A stretch of DNA of 64,000 nucleotides from J054 sp965223095 (GTDB taxonomy: Bacteria > Pseudomonadota > Gammaproteobacteria > Steroidobacterales > GCA-2729495). Each line of letters starts with the position of its first letter. Within the stretch, counting starts at the first letter, position 1. Made by a program: the position numbers and the translations under genes. Below the pieces are notes generated by a model, which did no database searches, was not told the DNA's origin, and saw only the letters and a program-made list of their open reading frames with translations. Location: assembly GCA_965223095.1 (NCBI GenBank), contig OZ244979.1:2852001-2916000 (forward strand), written 5' to 3'. Shown piece after piece: positions 1 to 8,269 of the stretch.

Positions 1-1182
1 ACATTCAGCCACAGGCCCGGGGCAACCGCCGGCGATTTCGAGCACCAAGGCCGTGGCGCGCTCAATGGCGCGATGTTGATTCCCTGGATCGACGCCGCGC
101 TCAAAGCGCATGGAGGCATCCGTGTGTAATCCCAAGCGGCGTGCGCGGCCGGCGATCACCGACGGGTTGAAAAACGCGGACTCCAGGACGATGTGCTGTG
201 TGCCCTCGCCCACGGCCGTGGCGGCGCCCCCCATGATCCCGGCCAAACCGATCGGCCCACTGGCATCGGCAATAAGCAGCATGTCGTGCTCTAAATTGAC
301 CGTTTGCCCATCTAGCAGGGCCAAACGCTCATCGCGCCCGGCGCGCCGGACGCTGATGCCGCCGCTGATCTTCTGGAGATCATAGGCATGCATGGGCTGC
401 CCATACTCCAGCAGCAAGTAGTTGGTGATATCCACCACGGGATGCAGCGGCCTAATCCCGGCGTGCAGCAAGCGCTCTTGCATCCAATTGGGCGTTTCCG
501 CATCCGGATCCAGGTCGCGAATCACACGGCCTAGAAATCGCGGACAGTCTTCCGGGGCATCGACATGTACCGGCAAGGCGTCGTCACCAACGGGCAAAAC
601 CGGTAACACCCGCGGCGATTCGAAGGGCAGACTCAAGCCGGCGGCCAAATCGCGCGCAACACCAATGACGGAAAAGCAATCCGCCCGGTTGGGCGTGAGA
701 TCGATATCGATCACCGAATCGTCCAAAGCCAAGGCTTCCGCAATGGGCTGCCCGGGCGTGGCTTCTGCCGGCAATGCCATGATGCCGTCCGCCGCATCGG
801 CCAAGCCCAGTTCCATGGCCGAGCAAAGCATCCCCATGGAAACTTCCCCGCGAATCTTGCTGCGGCGAATTTCTAAACCGCTGGGCAACTGCGCACCAAT
901 GGTGGCCACCGGGTAACAAGTGCCGACTTCTACATTGGCCGCGCCGCAAACAATGTTCAGCGGTTCATCCTGACCCACGTCCACACTGCACAGCGACAGC
1001 CGGTCGGCGTTAGGGTGTTGTGCGGATTCCACGACGCGCCCGACCACGACTTGCTCCAAACCCGGCGCCACTGGCGCCACGGAATCGACTTCTAGGCCCA
1101 ATTGGGTGAGCTGCTCGGCGATTTGCGTCGCGGATAAGTCTGTCGCGACCCACTCACGCAACCAACTCTGCGTAATCTTCAT
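1..1182 (-). CDS. pheT: Phenylalanyl-tRNA synthetase beta subunit, partial
   Basis: Beta chain of the alpha2-beta2 PheRS, which charges tRNA-Phe in the cytoplasm. The 394 codons present are the N-terminal half; the 3' part lies beyond the window edge. The start at 1182 gives MKITQSWLREWV, the usual beginning. An EMAP/OB-type tRNA-binding domain follows (about residues 40-150, with SLCSVDVGQDEPLNIVCGA). After it comes the start of the B3/B4 editing region (DLTPNRADCFSVIGVARDLA and RPLHPVVDITNYLLLEYGQP). A GGAAG ribosome site sits 7 bases before the ATG. It is the last visible gene of the thrS-infC-rpmI-rplT-pheS-pheT operon. The gap to pheS is unusually long (about 196 bases) and holds an open frame. 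Confidence 0.97.
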   Translation of the reverse strand, partial: MKITQSWLREWVATDLSATQIAEQLTQLGLEVDSVAPVAPGLEQVVVGRVVESAQHPNADRLSLCSVDVGQDEPLNIVCGAANVEVGTCYPVATIGAQLPSGLEIRRSKIRGEVSMGMLCSAMELGLADAADGIMALPAEATPGQPIAEALALDDSVIDIDLTPNRADCFSVIGVARDLAAGLSLPFESPRVLPVLPVGDDALPVHVDAPEDCPRFLGRVIRDLDPDAETPNWMQERLLHAGIRPLHPVVDITNYLLLEYGQPMHAYDLQKISGGISVRRAGRDERLALLDGQTVNLEHDMLLIADASGPIGLAGIMGGAATAVGEGTQHIVLESAFFNPSVIAGRARRLGLHTDASMRFERGVDPGNQHRAIERATALVLEIAGGCPGPVAEC

Positions 1183-1379
1183 ACCCGAGCTTCCAGTCGC
1201 AAGGCTGCGCGCAGAACCGTTGCGGCTAACACCACGGCGCGCGCTAAGAAGACTCGCACCACGGCCACCGAAGTTAGCCTGGGTGAGAGGAATCCGGGCA
1301 AACTAGGCGTAAAACGCTGCCGCGCAAACGGGCGCCTAGTAGAGCCATAGTTTTTCGCCACCCAGCTCATCAAATTCAT
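1179..1379 (-). CDS. Doubtful 66-codon ORF bridging pheS and pheT
   Basis: The ORF starts inside the pheS stop (TAATG overlap at 1377-1381) and ends in an ATGA overlap with the pheT start (1179-1182), so it fills the gap exactly. The product is basic and rich in Arg, Ala and Val with no family I recognise. Its composition looks like translated non-coding DNA. It may be a translational bridge, a degenerate gene or chance. Confidence 0.2.
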   Translation of the reverse strand: MNLMSWVAKNYGSTRRPFARQRFTPSLPGFLSPRLTSVAVVRVFLARAVVLAATVLRAALRLEARV

Positions 1380-2368
1380 TACACAAATTGGCGTAGGAAC
1401 TGCAGATCGTTTTCAAAAAACAGCCGCAGATCATCCACGCCATACTTCAGCATGGCCAAGCGTTCGATCCCCATACCAAAGGCGTAACCCGTGAATTCCT
1501 CGGGATCTATATCAACGTTACTCAGAACATTGGGATGAACCATCCCGCAACCAAGAATTTCAAGCCACTTGCCGCTATCTGACAGGATATCGACCTCCGC
1601 CGACGGTTCCGTGAACGGAAAATACGACGGCCGAAAACGCAATTTCGCAGGTCGCTCGAAGAAACTCTCGATAAATTGGTTCAACACCGCTTTCAAGTTC
1701 GCGAAACTAATACCGCGGTCCACCACCAAACCCTCAACCTGATGAAACATGGGGGTGTGCGTCATATCAGAATCGCAACGGTAAACCCGGCCCGGAGCAA
1801 TGATTCGCAGGGGCGCGCCCTGCGCCGCCATGGTGCGAATTTGTACCGGCGAGGTATGTGTCCGCAGCAACTTTCCCGACGAAAAATAGAACGTGTCGTG
1901 CATGGCCCGGGCCGGATGATTCTCCGGAATATTCAGGGCCGTAAAATTATGAAATTCATCTTCGACTTCCGGACCCGTGGCCACGCTAAAGCCCGCGGCA
2001 CGAAAGATGGCTTCAATCCGCTGTTGGGTCCGCGTCACTGGATGCAAGCCGCCAGGTGCCTGCCCGCCGCCGGGCAAACTGAGATCCAATGCCCCGGCCG
2101 CCAAGGTTTGCGCTAAATCCGCGCCCTCCAAAGCTTCTTTGCGCGCCTGAATGGCCGCTTGTGCCGCGCTCTTTGCGCGATTAATCGCTTGACCCGCGAC
2201 CGGCCGTTCGTCAGCGGGTAAGTCGCCCAAACTCTTCAAACGTTTGGTCAGCTCGCCCTTCTTACCGAGGAACGCCACGCGCACACGATCTAATGCGTCG
2301 CCATCGGCGGCCTCTGCCACCGCGGCGTGCACGCGACTGACTAGCTCGTCGAGATCTTCCATGGGCAT
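1379..2368 (-). CDS. pheS: Phenylalanyl-tRNA synthetase alpha subunit
   Basis: Catalytic alpha chain of PheRS: activates phenylalanine with ATP and transfers it to tRNA-Phe, working with PheT. Its 329 residues match the usual length. An N-terminal coiled-coil arm (about 1-95, with LGKKGELT) is followed by the class II core. Motif 2-like residues include HPARAMHDTFYF and RTHTSPVQIRTM, then VYRCDSDMTHTPMFHQVEG. The C-terminal glycine-rich motif 3 region is AFGMGIERLAMLKYG. The family start is usually MEDLDEL, so translation may begin at the second Met (2362) rather than the first. It lies downstream of rplT and upstream of pheT in one operon. Confidence 0.97.
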   Translation of the reverse strand: MPMEDLDELVSRVHAAVAEAADGDALDRVRVAFLGKKGELTKRLKSLGDLPADERPVAGQAINRAKSAAQAAIQARKEALEGADLAQTLAAGALDLSLPGGGQAPGGLHPVTRTQQRIEAIFRAAGFSVATGPEVEDEFHNFTALNIPENHPARAMHDTFYFSSGKLLRTHTSPVQIRTMAAQGAPLRIIAPGRVYRCDSDMTHTPMFHQVEGLVVDRGISFANLKAVLNQFIESFFERPAKLRFRPSYFPFTEPSAEVDILSDSGKWLEILGCGMVHPNVLSNVDIDPEEFTGYAFGMGIERLAMLKYGVDDLRLFFENDLQFLRQFV

Positions 2369-2407
2369 CTACTGCGGTACGCCCTAAGACGCACTATCGA
2401 TTCTGAC

Positions 2408-2770
2408 TTATTTAGCTGCGAGTGCGCTCTTGGCGCGCTCGGCTAATGCGCCGAAAGCTGCCGCATCATGCACAGCGATATCGGCCAGGATCTTACGATC
2501 CACCTCAATATCAGCGAGATTCAAGCCATTGATGAAACGGCTGTAAGACAGGCCGTGCAAACGTGATGCCGCGTTGATGCGCGCAATCCACAGGGCACGA
2601 AACTGGCGTTTGCGCTGACGGCGATCACGATAGGCGTATTGGCCTGCCTTGATGACCGCTTGCTTGGCAACGCGGAAAACCTTGCTGCGGGCACCGTAGT
2701 AGCCCCGCGCTTTCTTCAATACACGCTTGTGACGTGCTCGGGCAACAACGCCCCGTTTAACTCTAGCCAT
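2408..2770 (-). CDS. rplT: 50S ribosomal protein L20
   Basis: Binds 23S rRNA early in large-subunit assembly; in other bacteria it also represses translation of its own operon (rpmI-rplT). The 120 residues match the family: basic N-terminal extension MARVKRGVVARARHKRVLKK, then the globular domain with RDRRQRKRQFRALWIARINAA and the SRFINGL segment. It lies 51 bases after rpmI in the standard infC-rpmI-rplT order. A stem-loop between infC and rpmI could belong to its feedback circuit, which is inference. Confidence 0.98.
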   Translation of the reverse strand: MARVKRGVVARARHKRVLKKARGYYGARSKVFRVAKQAVIKAGQYAYRDRRQRKRQFRALWIARINAASRLHGLSYSRFINGLNLADIEVDRKILADIAVHDAAAFGALAERAKSALAAK

Positions 2771-2821
2771 GATGAACTCCGTTATAGAAAGTGTTTCGTT
2801 GCGACGTCTGACCGACGTTGC

Positions 2822-3019
2822 TCAGCTGCCGGGTAGCATGCGACGTACGCTTTTCACGTCGCATTCCGCCACCTGCTGCATACCGCGCAAATGTCGCTTT
2901 CGCTTGGAGCTCTTCTTAGTCAGGATGTGCCGGATATGGGATTGGCCATGTTTATAGCCACCCTTACCCGTGCGGCGGAAACGCTTCGCCGCACCACGGT
3001 TGGTTTTCATTTTAGGCAT
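2822..3019 (-). CDS. rpmI: 50S ribosomal protein L35
   Basis: Small basic large-subunit protein, 65 residues, starting MPKMKTNRGAAKRFRRTGKG, the family signature, with HILTKKSSKRKRHLRG in the middle. The open frame runs 42 codons further upstream, but the start at 3019 matches the family and has a GGAG ribosome site (in CTGGAGAAAGT) just before it. It lies between infC and rplT. The 127-base leader upstream contains a 13-bp perfect stem. Confidence 0.97.
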   Translation of the reverse strand: MPKMKTNRGAAKRFRRTGKGGYKHGQSHIRHILTKKSSKRKRHLRGMQQVAECDVKSVRRMLPGS

Positions 3020-3084
3020 TACTTTCTCCAGAGCCTGAACCGCATCTCCACAGACCGGGGCAGGCGGGTTACAGGACAAACCAA

Positions 3085-3129
3085 GGCCGGAATACTCACT
3101 TTGCGGGTCGCGAAAAGAGTATTCCGGCC
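3085..3129 (-). promoter_or_regulatory. Stem-loop in the rpmI leader
   Basis: Perfect 13-bp inverted repeat (3085-3097 against 3117-3129, arm GGCCGGAATACTC on the plus strand) with a 19-base loop, between the infC stop and the rpmI start. There is no T-run after it on the transcribed strand, so it is not a classic terminator. Known L20 autoregulation in E. coli uses structures in this same leader. Assigning that role here is inference. Confidence 0.45.
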
Positions 3130-3146
3130 CCGGCCTATCCCTCAAC

Positions 3147-3665
3147 TCACTTTTTTCTTGGCGCCATCACCATCACGAGTTGCCGACCTTCGAGCTTGGG
3201 AAATTGCTCAACGGTGGCTAACTCATCCAGATCACTCTCAACCCTTTTCAGCAACTTGACGCCGAGTTCCTGATGGGCCATTTCACGACCACGAAAACGC
3301 AGCGTAATTTTTGCCTTGTCTCCGTTCTCCAGAAACCGCACGAGATTGCGCAACTTGATCTGATAGTCGCCTTCGTCGGTTCCCGGCCGAAATTTTATTT
3401 CTTTGACTTGAGTTTGCTTCTGCTTGCGCTTGGACTGATTGGCCTTCTTATTTTGTTCGAATTGGAACTTACCGAAGTCCATTATTCGACAAACCGGCGG
3501 GTCCACATTGGGTGATACCTCAACCAAATCAAGTGACTCATCCTTGGCGCGATTGATTGCGTCATCCAGCATCATCACACCAATTTGTTCGCCGTCTGAT
3601 CCGATCACCCGAACCTTGGGCGATTCAATATCTTCGTTCCGCCGAACGCGCTTTTTCGCAGAAAT
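3147..3665 (-). CDS. infC: Translation initiation factor IF-3
   Basis: IF-3 binds the 30S subunit, prevents premature 50S joining and checks start-codon pairing. No ATG precedes the conserved N-terminus. The frame runs back from GTG (3608) to two ATT codons at 3665 and 3668, giving (M)SAKKRVRRNEDIESPKVRV, which matches the family. I place the start at ATT 3665 because GGAGG lies 7 bases upstream (4 bases for the other ATT). Length is 172 residues. The N-domain ends near KANQSKRKQKQTQ (linker) and the C-domain begins at VKEIKFRPGT. The rare start is the known basis of infC autoregulation. It follows thrS by an overlap or near-overlap and precedes rpmI. Confidence 0.95.
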   Translation of the reverse strand: MSAKKRVRRNEDIESPKVRVIGSDGEQIGVMMLDDAINRAKDESLDLVEVSPNVDPPVCRIMDFGKFQFEQNKKANQSKRKQKQTQVKEIKFRPGTDEGDYQIKLRNLVRFLENGDKAKITLRFRGREMAHQELGVKLLKRVESDLDELATVEQFPKLEGRQLVMVMAPRKK

Positions 3666-3677
3666 AATCAGTCCTCC
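3663..3677 (-). promoter_or_regulatory. infC ribosome binding site and ATT start
   Basis: On the minus strand the sequence reads GGAGGACTGATTATT. A strong Shine-Dalgarno, the thrS stop TGA (3670-3668) and two tandem ATT codons (3668-3666 and 3665-3663) overlap here. The first ATT shares its A with the thrS stop. This is the layout that lets IF-3 discriminate against its own mRNA. Confidence 0.75.
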
Positions 3678-5596
3678 AAAAGTTGACGGCCGCGGCTCGC
3701 GAGCTCGGAGTCCAGGCGGGCGACGAAGTCCTTCGCCGCCATGCTGCCAAGATCTTTCCCATCTCGCGTGCGCACGGCCAAAGTGTTGTCAGCGACTTCA
3801 CGATCTCCCACCACCAGCAGGTACGGAATGCGCTGCAACGTATGCTCGCGGATTTTAAAGCCGATTTTTTCGTTCCTCAAGTCAGTTTGGGCCCGAATCC
3901 CCTGATTTTTCAGCATTTCCTCGATTTCCACGGCATAATCGGCCTGTCGATCGGTGATATTCATCACCACGACTTGGATCGGCGCCAACCAACTGGGCAA
4001 ATTCCCCGCATAATGCTCCAGCAAGATACCGATGAAACGCTCAAACGAGCCCAAGATTGCTCGATGCAGCATCACGGGCGTATACCGGTCGCCGTCCTCG
4101 GCAATATAGGTCGCGCCTAAGCGCTCCGGCATGGAAAAATCCAGTTGCATGGTGCCTAACTGCCACACCCGGCCAATGCTGTCGCGCAAATTGAATTCGA
4201 TTTTCGGTCCGTAAAAGGCGCCCTCGCCCGGCTGCAATTCCCAGTCCAAACCGCCGTCTTCCAGTGCGCGTTGCAGCGCTGCCTCGGCCTTGTCCCATTG
4301 ATCATCGCTGCCGACACGCTCGGTGGGCCGGGTCGATAACTTGGTGGAAATATCGGTGAAGCCAAAATCGGCGTAGACGCTGAACAAGAGTTCGATGAAA
4401 GCAGCCACTTCTGATTGAATCTGGTCTTCGGTGCAAAAAATATGCGCATCGTCTTGCACGAAACCCCGCACCCGCATTAAACCGTGCAGGGTACCGCTGG
4501 CCTCATTGCGATGACAGGAGCCGAACTCGGCCATGCGCAGGGGTAAGTCGCGGTAGCTGTGCAAGCCGCGGTTGTAAATCTGAACATGACAGGGACAGTT
4601 CATGGGTTTCACCGCATAAACCCGATGATCTTCGTCACCGGTGGTGAACATGCCCTCGCGAAATTTATCCCAGTGACCCGACCGCTCCCACAAACTGCGA
4701 TCAACGATTTGCGGTGTATTGACCTCTTGATAGCCGGCCGCGGCGAGCCGTTCGCGAATATAGTTGCGAATGCTTCGGTAAAGCGTCCAGCCCTTGTCAT
4801 GCCAAAACACCAGACCCGGCGCTTCTTCTTGGAAGTGAAAAAGATCCATGGCCTTACCGAAGCGCCGATGATCGCGCTTCTCCGCTTCCGCCAATCGATG
4901 CAGATAAGCCTTGAGCGCTTTTTTGTCGGGCCAGGCGGTACCATAGATTCGCTGCAACATTTCGTTGTTGGAATCACCCCGCCAATAGGCGCCAGCCAGC
5001 TTGGTTAACTTAAAGGCCCCCAACTTGCCCGTGCTCGGCACGTGCGGCCCGCGGCAAAGATCTTTCCAATCGCCCTGACCGTATAAACCAATTTCCTGGT
5101 CATCCGGAATACCCGCGATGATTTCAGCTTTGTAAATCTCGCCCTGCTGCTGGAAAAAGGCCACGGCGTCATCACGCTGCCAAACTTCCCGTTGGACCGG
5201 CATATCAGCGCGCGCCAATTCCGCCATACGGGTTTCGATGGCTGCTAGATCTTCAGGCGTGAATGGCCGTTCATAAGCAAAGTCGTAATAAAAACCATCT
5301 TCAATGACCGGGCCAATGGTGACTTGGGCTTCAGGAAACAACTGCTTGACCGCTTGCGCGAGCAAATGAGCCGTGGAATGCCGAATCACTTCCAAGCCTT
5401 CGGGATCTCGCGCGGTCACAATGGCCAGCGAAGCATCCTGGTCCAAGATAAAACTGGTATCCACCAATCGATCGTCGATGCGACCAGCCAAGGCCGCCTT
5501 GGCTAAACCAGGTCCGATGTCGGCTGCGACCTCGCCTACCGTCACGGCATGGTCGTAGCGGCGTTGGCTACCATCAGGCAGGGTTATGTTGGGCAT
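3668..5596 (-). CDS. thrS: Threonyl-tRNA synthetase
   Basis: Class II synthetase that charges tRNA-Thr and edits mischarged serine. It has 642 residues, the normal length. Domains: TGS (1-60, MPNITLPDGSQRRYDHAVTV); editing SAD domain with HSTAHLLAQAVK (about 72) and the CRGPHVPSTG motif; catalytic core from about 240, with the zinc-binding Cys in MNCPCHVQIY and motif 2 FGSCHRNEASGTLHGLMRVR. Motif 3 is PVMLHRAILGSFERFIGIL. The anticodon-binding domain is C-terminal (PIQVVVMNITDRQADYA). First gene of the operon running to pheT. Its stop overlaps the infC start region. Confidence 0.98.
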   Translation of the reverse strand: MPNITLPDGSQRRYDHAVTVGEVAADIGPGLAKAALAGRIDDRLVDTSFILDQDASLAIVTARDPEGLEVIRHSTAHLLAQAVKQLFPEAQVTIGPVIEDGFYYDFAYERPFTPEDLAAIETRMAELARADMPVQREVWQRDDAVAFFQQQGEIYKAEIIAGIPDDQEIGLYGQGDWKDLCRGPHVPSTGKLGAFKLTKLAGAYWRGDSNNEMLQRIYGTAWPDKKALKAYLHRLAEAEKRDHRRFGKAMDLFHFQEEAPGLVFWHDKGWTLYRSIRNYIRERLAAAGYQEVNTPQIVDRSLWERSGHWDKFREGMFTTGDEDHRVYAVKPMNCPCHVQIYNRGLHSYRDLPLRMAEFGSCHRNEASGTLHGLMRVRGFVQDDAHIFCTEDQIQSEVAAFIELLFSVYADFGFTDISTKLSTRPTERVGSDDQWDKAEAALQRALEDGGLDWELQPGEGAFYGPKIEFNLRDSIGRVWQLGTMQLDFSMPERLGATYIAEDGDRYTPVMLHRAILGSFERFIGILLEHYAGNLPSWLAPIQVVVMNITDRQADYAVEIEEMLKNQGIRAQTDLRNEKIGFKIREHTLQRIPYLLVVGDREVADNTLAVRTRDGKDLGSMAAKDFVARLDSELASRGRQLLED

Positions 5597-5697
5597 CGCA
5601 CCGCGTCGTCTTGGAACACAAAGGGCGGCCCAATGGCACGCCCGGCGCGGATTCTAGCAGACGTGGCCGGCCGAAAGCGGCATTGGCCATCGCCGGG

Positions 5698-7986
5698 CTA
5701 ATCCGAATGCGGCTGGAGGCTTACGACAACGGATTTGTAGGCCGGCGTATTGCTCACGTCGGCCACTTGCTCCAGCGGTATCAGAGGATTGGTTTCCGGA
5801 TAGTAAGTGGCCACGCAACCGGAGGGTATCTTGTAGGGCACGATGGTAAAGCCGTCGAGACTCCGAGTTAGGCCGGCATGATGGCTGGTAATACGGACTT
5901 GTTGATCGGCTTGCAAACCCGCGGCCGCGATGTCGCTGGGCGCCATCAGAATCACATAGCGGCTGCCGGCAATACCCCGGTAGCGATCATTGTCGGAGTA
6001 CACCGTGGTGTTGAACTGATCATGACTGCGAATCGTCATCATGATGTAGCGCCCGGGACCCGGGTCCATACTCGGCAAGGGATGCACGACGAAGTTGGCT
6101 TTGCCCGACGGCGTATCGAAACGACGTTCGTCGCGAACGGCGTGGGGCAAGACCACCAAGCCGTCTACTGCTAAACGCTGCTCGAAGTCGGCGAAACCGG
6201 GCACAAGCTCGGCGATGTCTCCGCGGAGCCGGCGATAGTCATCAGCCCATTCAAGCCAGGCCAAGGCGTCATCGTCCGGCAATGTCCGCGCAGCCAGTTC
6301 GGCGACAATGCGCGGCTCACTGCGCAGTTGATCGCTGGCGGGTGCCAGGCTGCCGCGCGACGGCTGCACCACGCCCATGGAATTTTCGCAGGTCACAAAT
6401 TGCGGGCCGGCCGGCTGTACATCGCGCTCGCTGCGACCCAAAGTCGGCAGAATCAGCGCCGTCTCGCCCCCCACCAAATGCGAGCGATTCAGCTTGGTCG
6501 AGATTTGCACCGTGAGGCGACAGCGGGCCAAGGCCGCCGCCGTGTAGTCGCTGTCTGGCGTGGCGGCAAAAAAATTGCCGCCCAAGGCGAGAAACACATC
6601 CACTTGGCCAGCGTGCATGGCCCGAATCGCCGACACGGCGTCCAAGCCCGGTGCGGACGGCGGCTTAAACCCGTAGCGTGCTTGCAGGCGGTCTTGCCAG
6701 CTTGATGACGGCCGCTCGGTGATACCCATGGTTCGGTCGCCCTGCACATTGCTATGCCCCCGCACCGGACAAGCCCCCGCCCCCGGGCGACCCAAATGCC
6801 CACCCAACATCAGCCAGTTGAGTATTCCCTGGATATTCGCCACGGCATTTTGATGCTGGGTCAGACCCATGGCCCAGCAGCAGATAACCGCGCGCGACTG
6901 CATGAAAATCTCCGCCGCCTCGCGAATTAAGGCCTTGCTCAGACCCGATCCGCGGGTAATATCGCGCCAATCGATCGCTTCAATGTCCGTCTTGAAGGCC
7001 TCGAAACCCTGGGTGAATTGCGCGATAAACTCTGCATCCAGGGCTGTGCCGGGTAGCGCGGCTTCTTGTTCCAGCACAGCTTTACACAGGCCTTTCAGTA
7101 AGGCGACGTCACCATTGATCCGCACGGGAAGATGCAGATCAGCCAAGGCTGTGCCGCGCGACAAATAGCCCCGTAACTCTTGCGGATTGCGGAACCGCTT
7201 CAAGCCCGTCTCATCCAATGGGTTTGCGCTGACAATCAACGCGCCCCGGCGCTTGGCCGCCTGCAGGGTGGCCAACATACGCGGGTGATTAGAACCGGGA
7301 TTCTGGCCCATGACGAAAATCGCATCGGCGAATTCAAAGTCCGCCAAGCTGACGGTGCCTTTGCCGCTGCCAATGGATTCGTACATGGCGCGGCCGCTGG
7401 ACTCATGGCATAGATTCGACGAATCGGGCAGGTTGTTGGTGCCAAAACGACGCGCAAACAACTGCCACAAGAACGCCGCCTCGTTGCTAGTCCGACCCGA
7501 GGTATAAAACACGGCGCGGTCGGGGTTTCCCGCCGCATGGAGTTCTGTGGTGATCAGCGCCTGGGCCTCATCCCAGCCGATGGGCACATAGTGGCTTTGA
7601 CCGGGTCGCAAGCACATGGGCTCGGTCAAACGACCCTGATCATTCAGCCAACGGTCGGATTTCCCGCGCAAAACATCGACTGACCAGCGAGCAAAAAACG
7701 CGGCATCAGCACGCTTGACCGTGGCTTCATCGGCGACCGCCTTCGCACCATTCTCACAAAACTCCGCATGCTTGCGCGCGCCCAAGGGTTCGGGCCAGGC
7801 GCAGCCCGGACAATCGAAGCCTGCCGGCTGATTCATAGACGCCAGCACTTTGATACCCCGAAACGCGCCCGCCTTGCCCAGGGTATCGGCCAATACCCGC
7901 GCCACTGCGGCGCCGCCAGCGGCGGATGCACTCGGCGCGGAAATTTTCGGACGGGAGCGGTGCTTGGACATCGTTAGTAGGCGCAT
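5698..7986 (-). CDS. FdhF/YdeP-family molybdopterin oxidoreductase
   Basis: Large cytoplasmic oxidoreductase of the formate dehydrogenase H/YdeP branch, about 762 residues. It shows the family motif FDCPGCAWPEP near residue 58, molybdopterin-binding stretches (FYTSGRTSNEAAFLWQLFAR, LCHESSGRAMYESIGSGKGT, VMGQNPGSNHPRML) and a C-terminal dinucleotide-cofactor domain (RSHDQFNTTVYSDNDRYRGI). It lacks the four-Cys iron-sulfur domain expected at the N-terminus of true FdhF. In YdeP relatives the substrate is unknown; E. coli YdeP is linked to acid resistance. A start at MSKHRSRP (7971) is equally likely. It stands alone between thrS and tRNA-Val, with no accessory subunit gene beside it. Confidence 0.85.
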   Translation of the reverse strand: MRLLTMSKHRSRPKISAPSASAAGGAAVARVLADTLGKAGAFRGIKVLASMNQPAGFDCPGCAWPEPLGARKHAEFCENGAKAVADEATVKRADAAFFARWSVDVLRGKSDRWLNDQGRLTEPMCLRPGQSHYVPIGWDEAQALITTELHAAGNPDRAVFYTSGRTSNEAAFLWQLFARRFGTNNLPDSSNLCHESSGRAMYESIGSGKGTVSLADFEFADAIFVMGQNPGSNHPRMLATLQAAKRRGALIVSANPLDETGLKRFRNPQELRGYLSRGTALADLHLPVRINGDVALLKGLCKAVLEQEAALPGTALDAEFIAQFTQGFEAFKTDIEAIDWRDITRGSGLSKALIREAAEIFMQSRAVICCWAMGLTQHQNAVANIQGILNWLMLGGHLGRPGAGACPVRGHSNVQGDRTMGITERPSSSWQDRLQARYGFKPPSAPGLDAVSAIRAMHAGQVDVFLALGGNFFAATPDSDYTAAALARCRLTVQISTKLNRSHLVGGETALILPTLGRSERDVQPAGPQFVTCENSMGVVQPSRGSLAPASDQLRSEPRIVAELAARTLPDDDALAWLEWADDYRRLRGDIAELVPGFADFEQRLAVDGLVVLPHAVRDERRFDTPSGKANFVVHPLPSMDPGPGRYIMMTIRSHDQFNTTVYSDNDRYRGIAGSRYVILMAPSDIAAAGLQADQQVRITSHHAGLTRSLDGFTIVPYKIPSGCVATYYPETNPLIPLEQVADVSNTPAYKSVVVSLQPHSD

Positions 7987-8095
7987 TCCGGCAGGCGGTC
8001 ATGATACTTGGGCCGCACCCGGTGCACGGCGCTAACCTTCTATTAATTCTAGAAAATACCTATAAATATATGTATTTAAAGATTTTAATAGTAGA

Positions 8096-8122
8096 AAAAG
8101 GCCATGCATGGCATGGCCTTTT
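8096..8122 (-). terminator. Terminator of tRNA-Val
   Basis: A 12-bp perfect stem (AAAAGGCCATGC with GCATGGCCTTTT) around a 3-base loop, just after the tRNA 3' end on the minus strand and followed by a further T-run. The AT-rich stretch 8041-8094 beyond it has no gene. Confidence 0.8.
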
Positions 8123-8129
8123 AGCAAAC

Positions 8130-8206
<77 letters not shown>

Positions 8207-8269
8207 AAACTCCCGGCCTGGCAGCCGAGGGGGGCCAACCTTACCGAACTCCGACCCACAGCCGCAACA

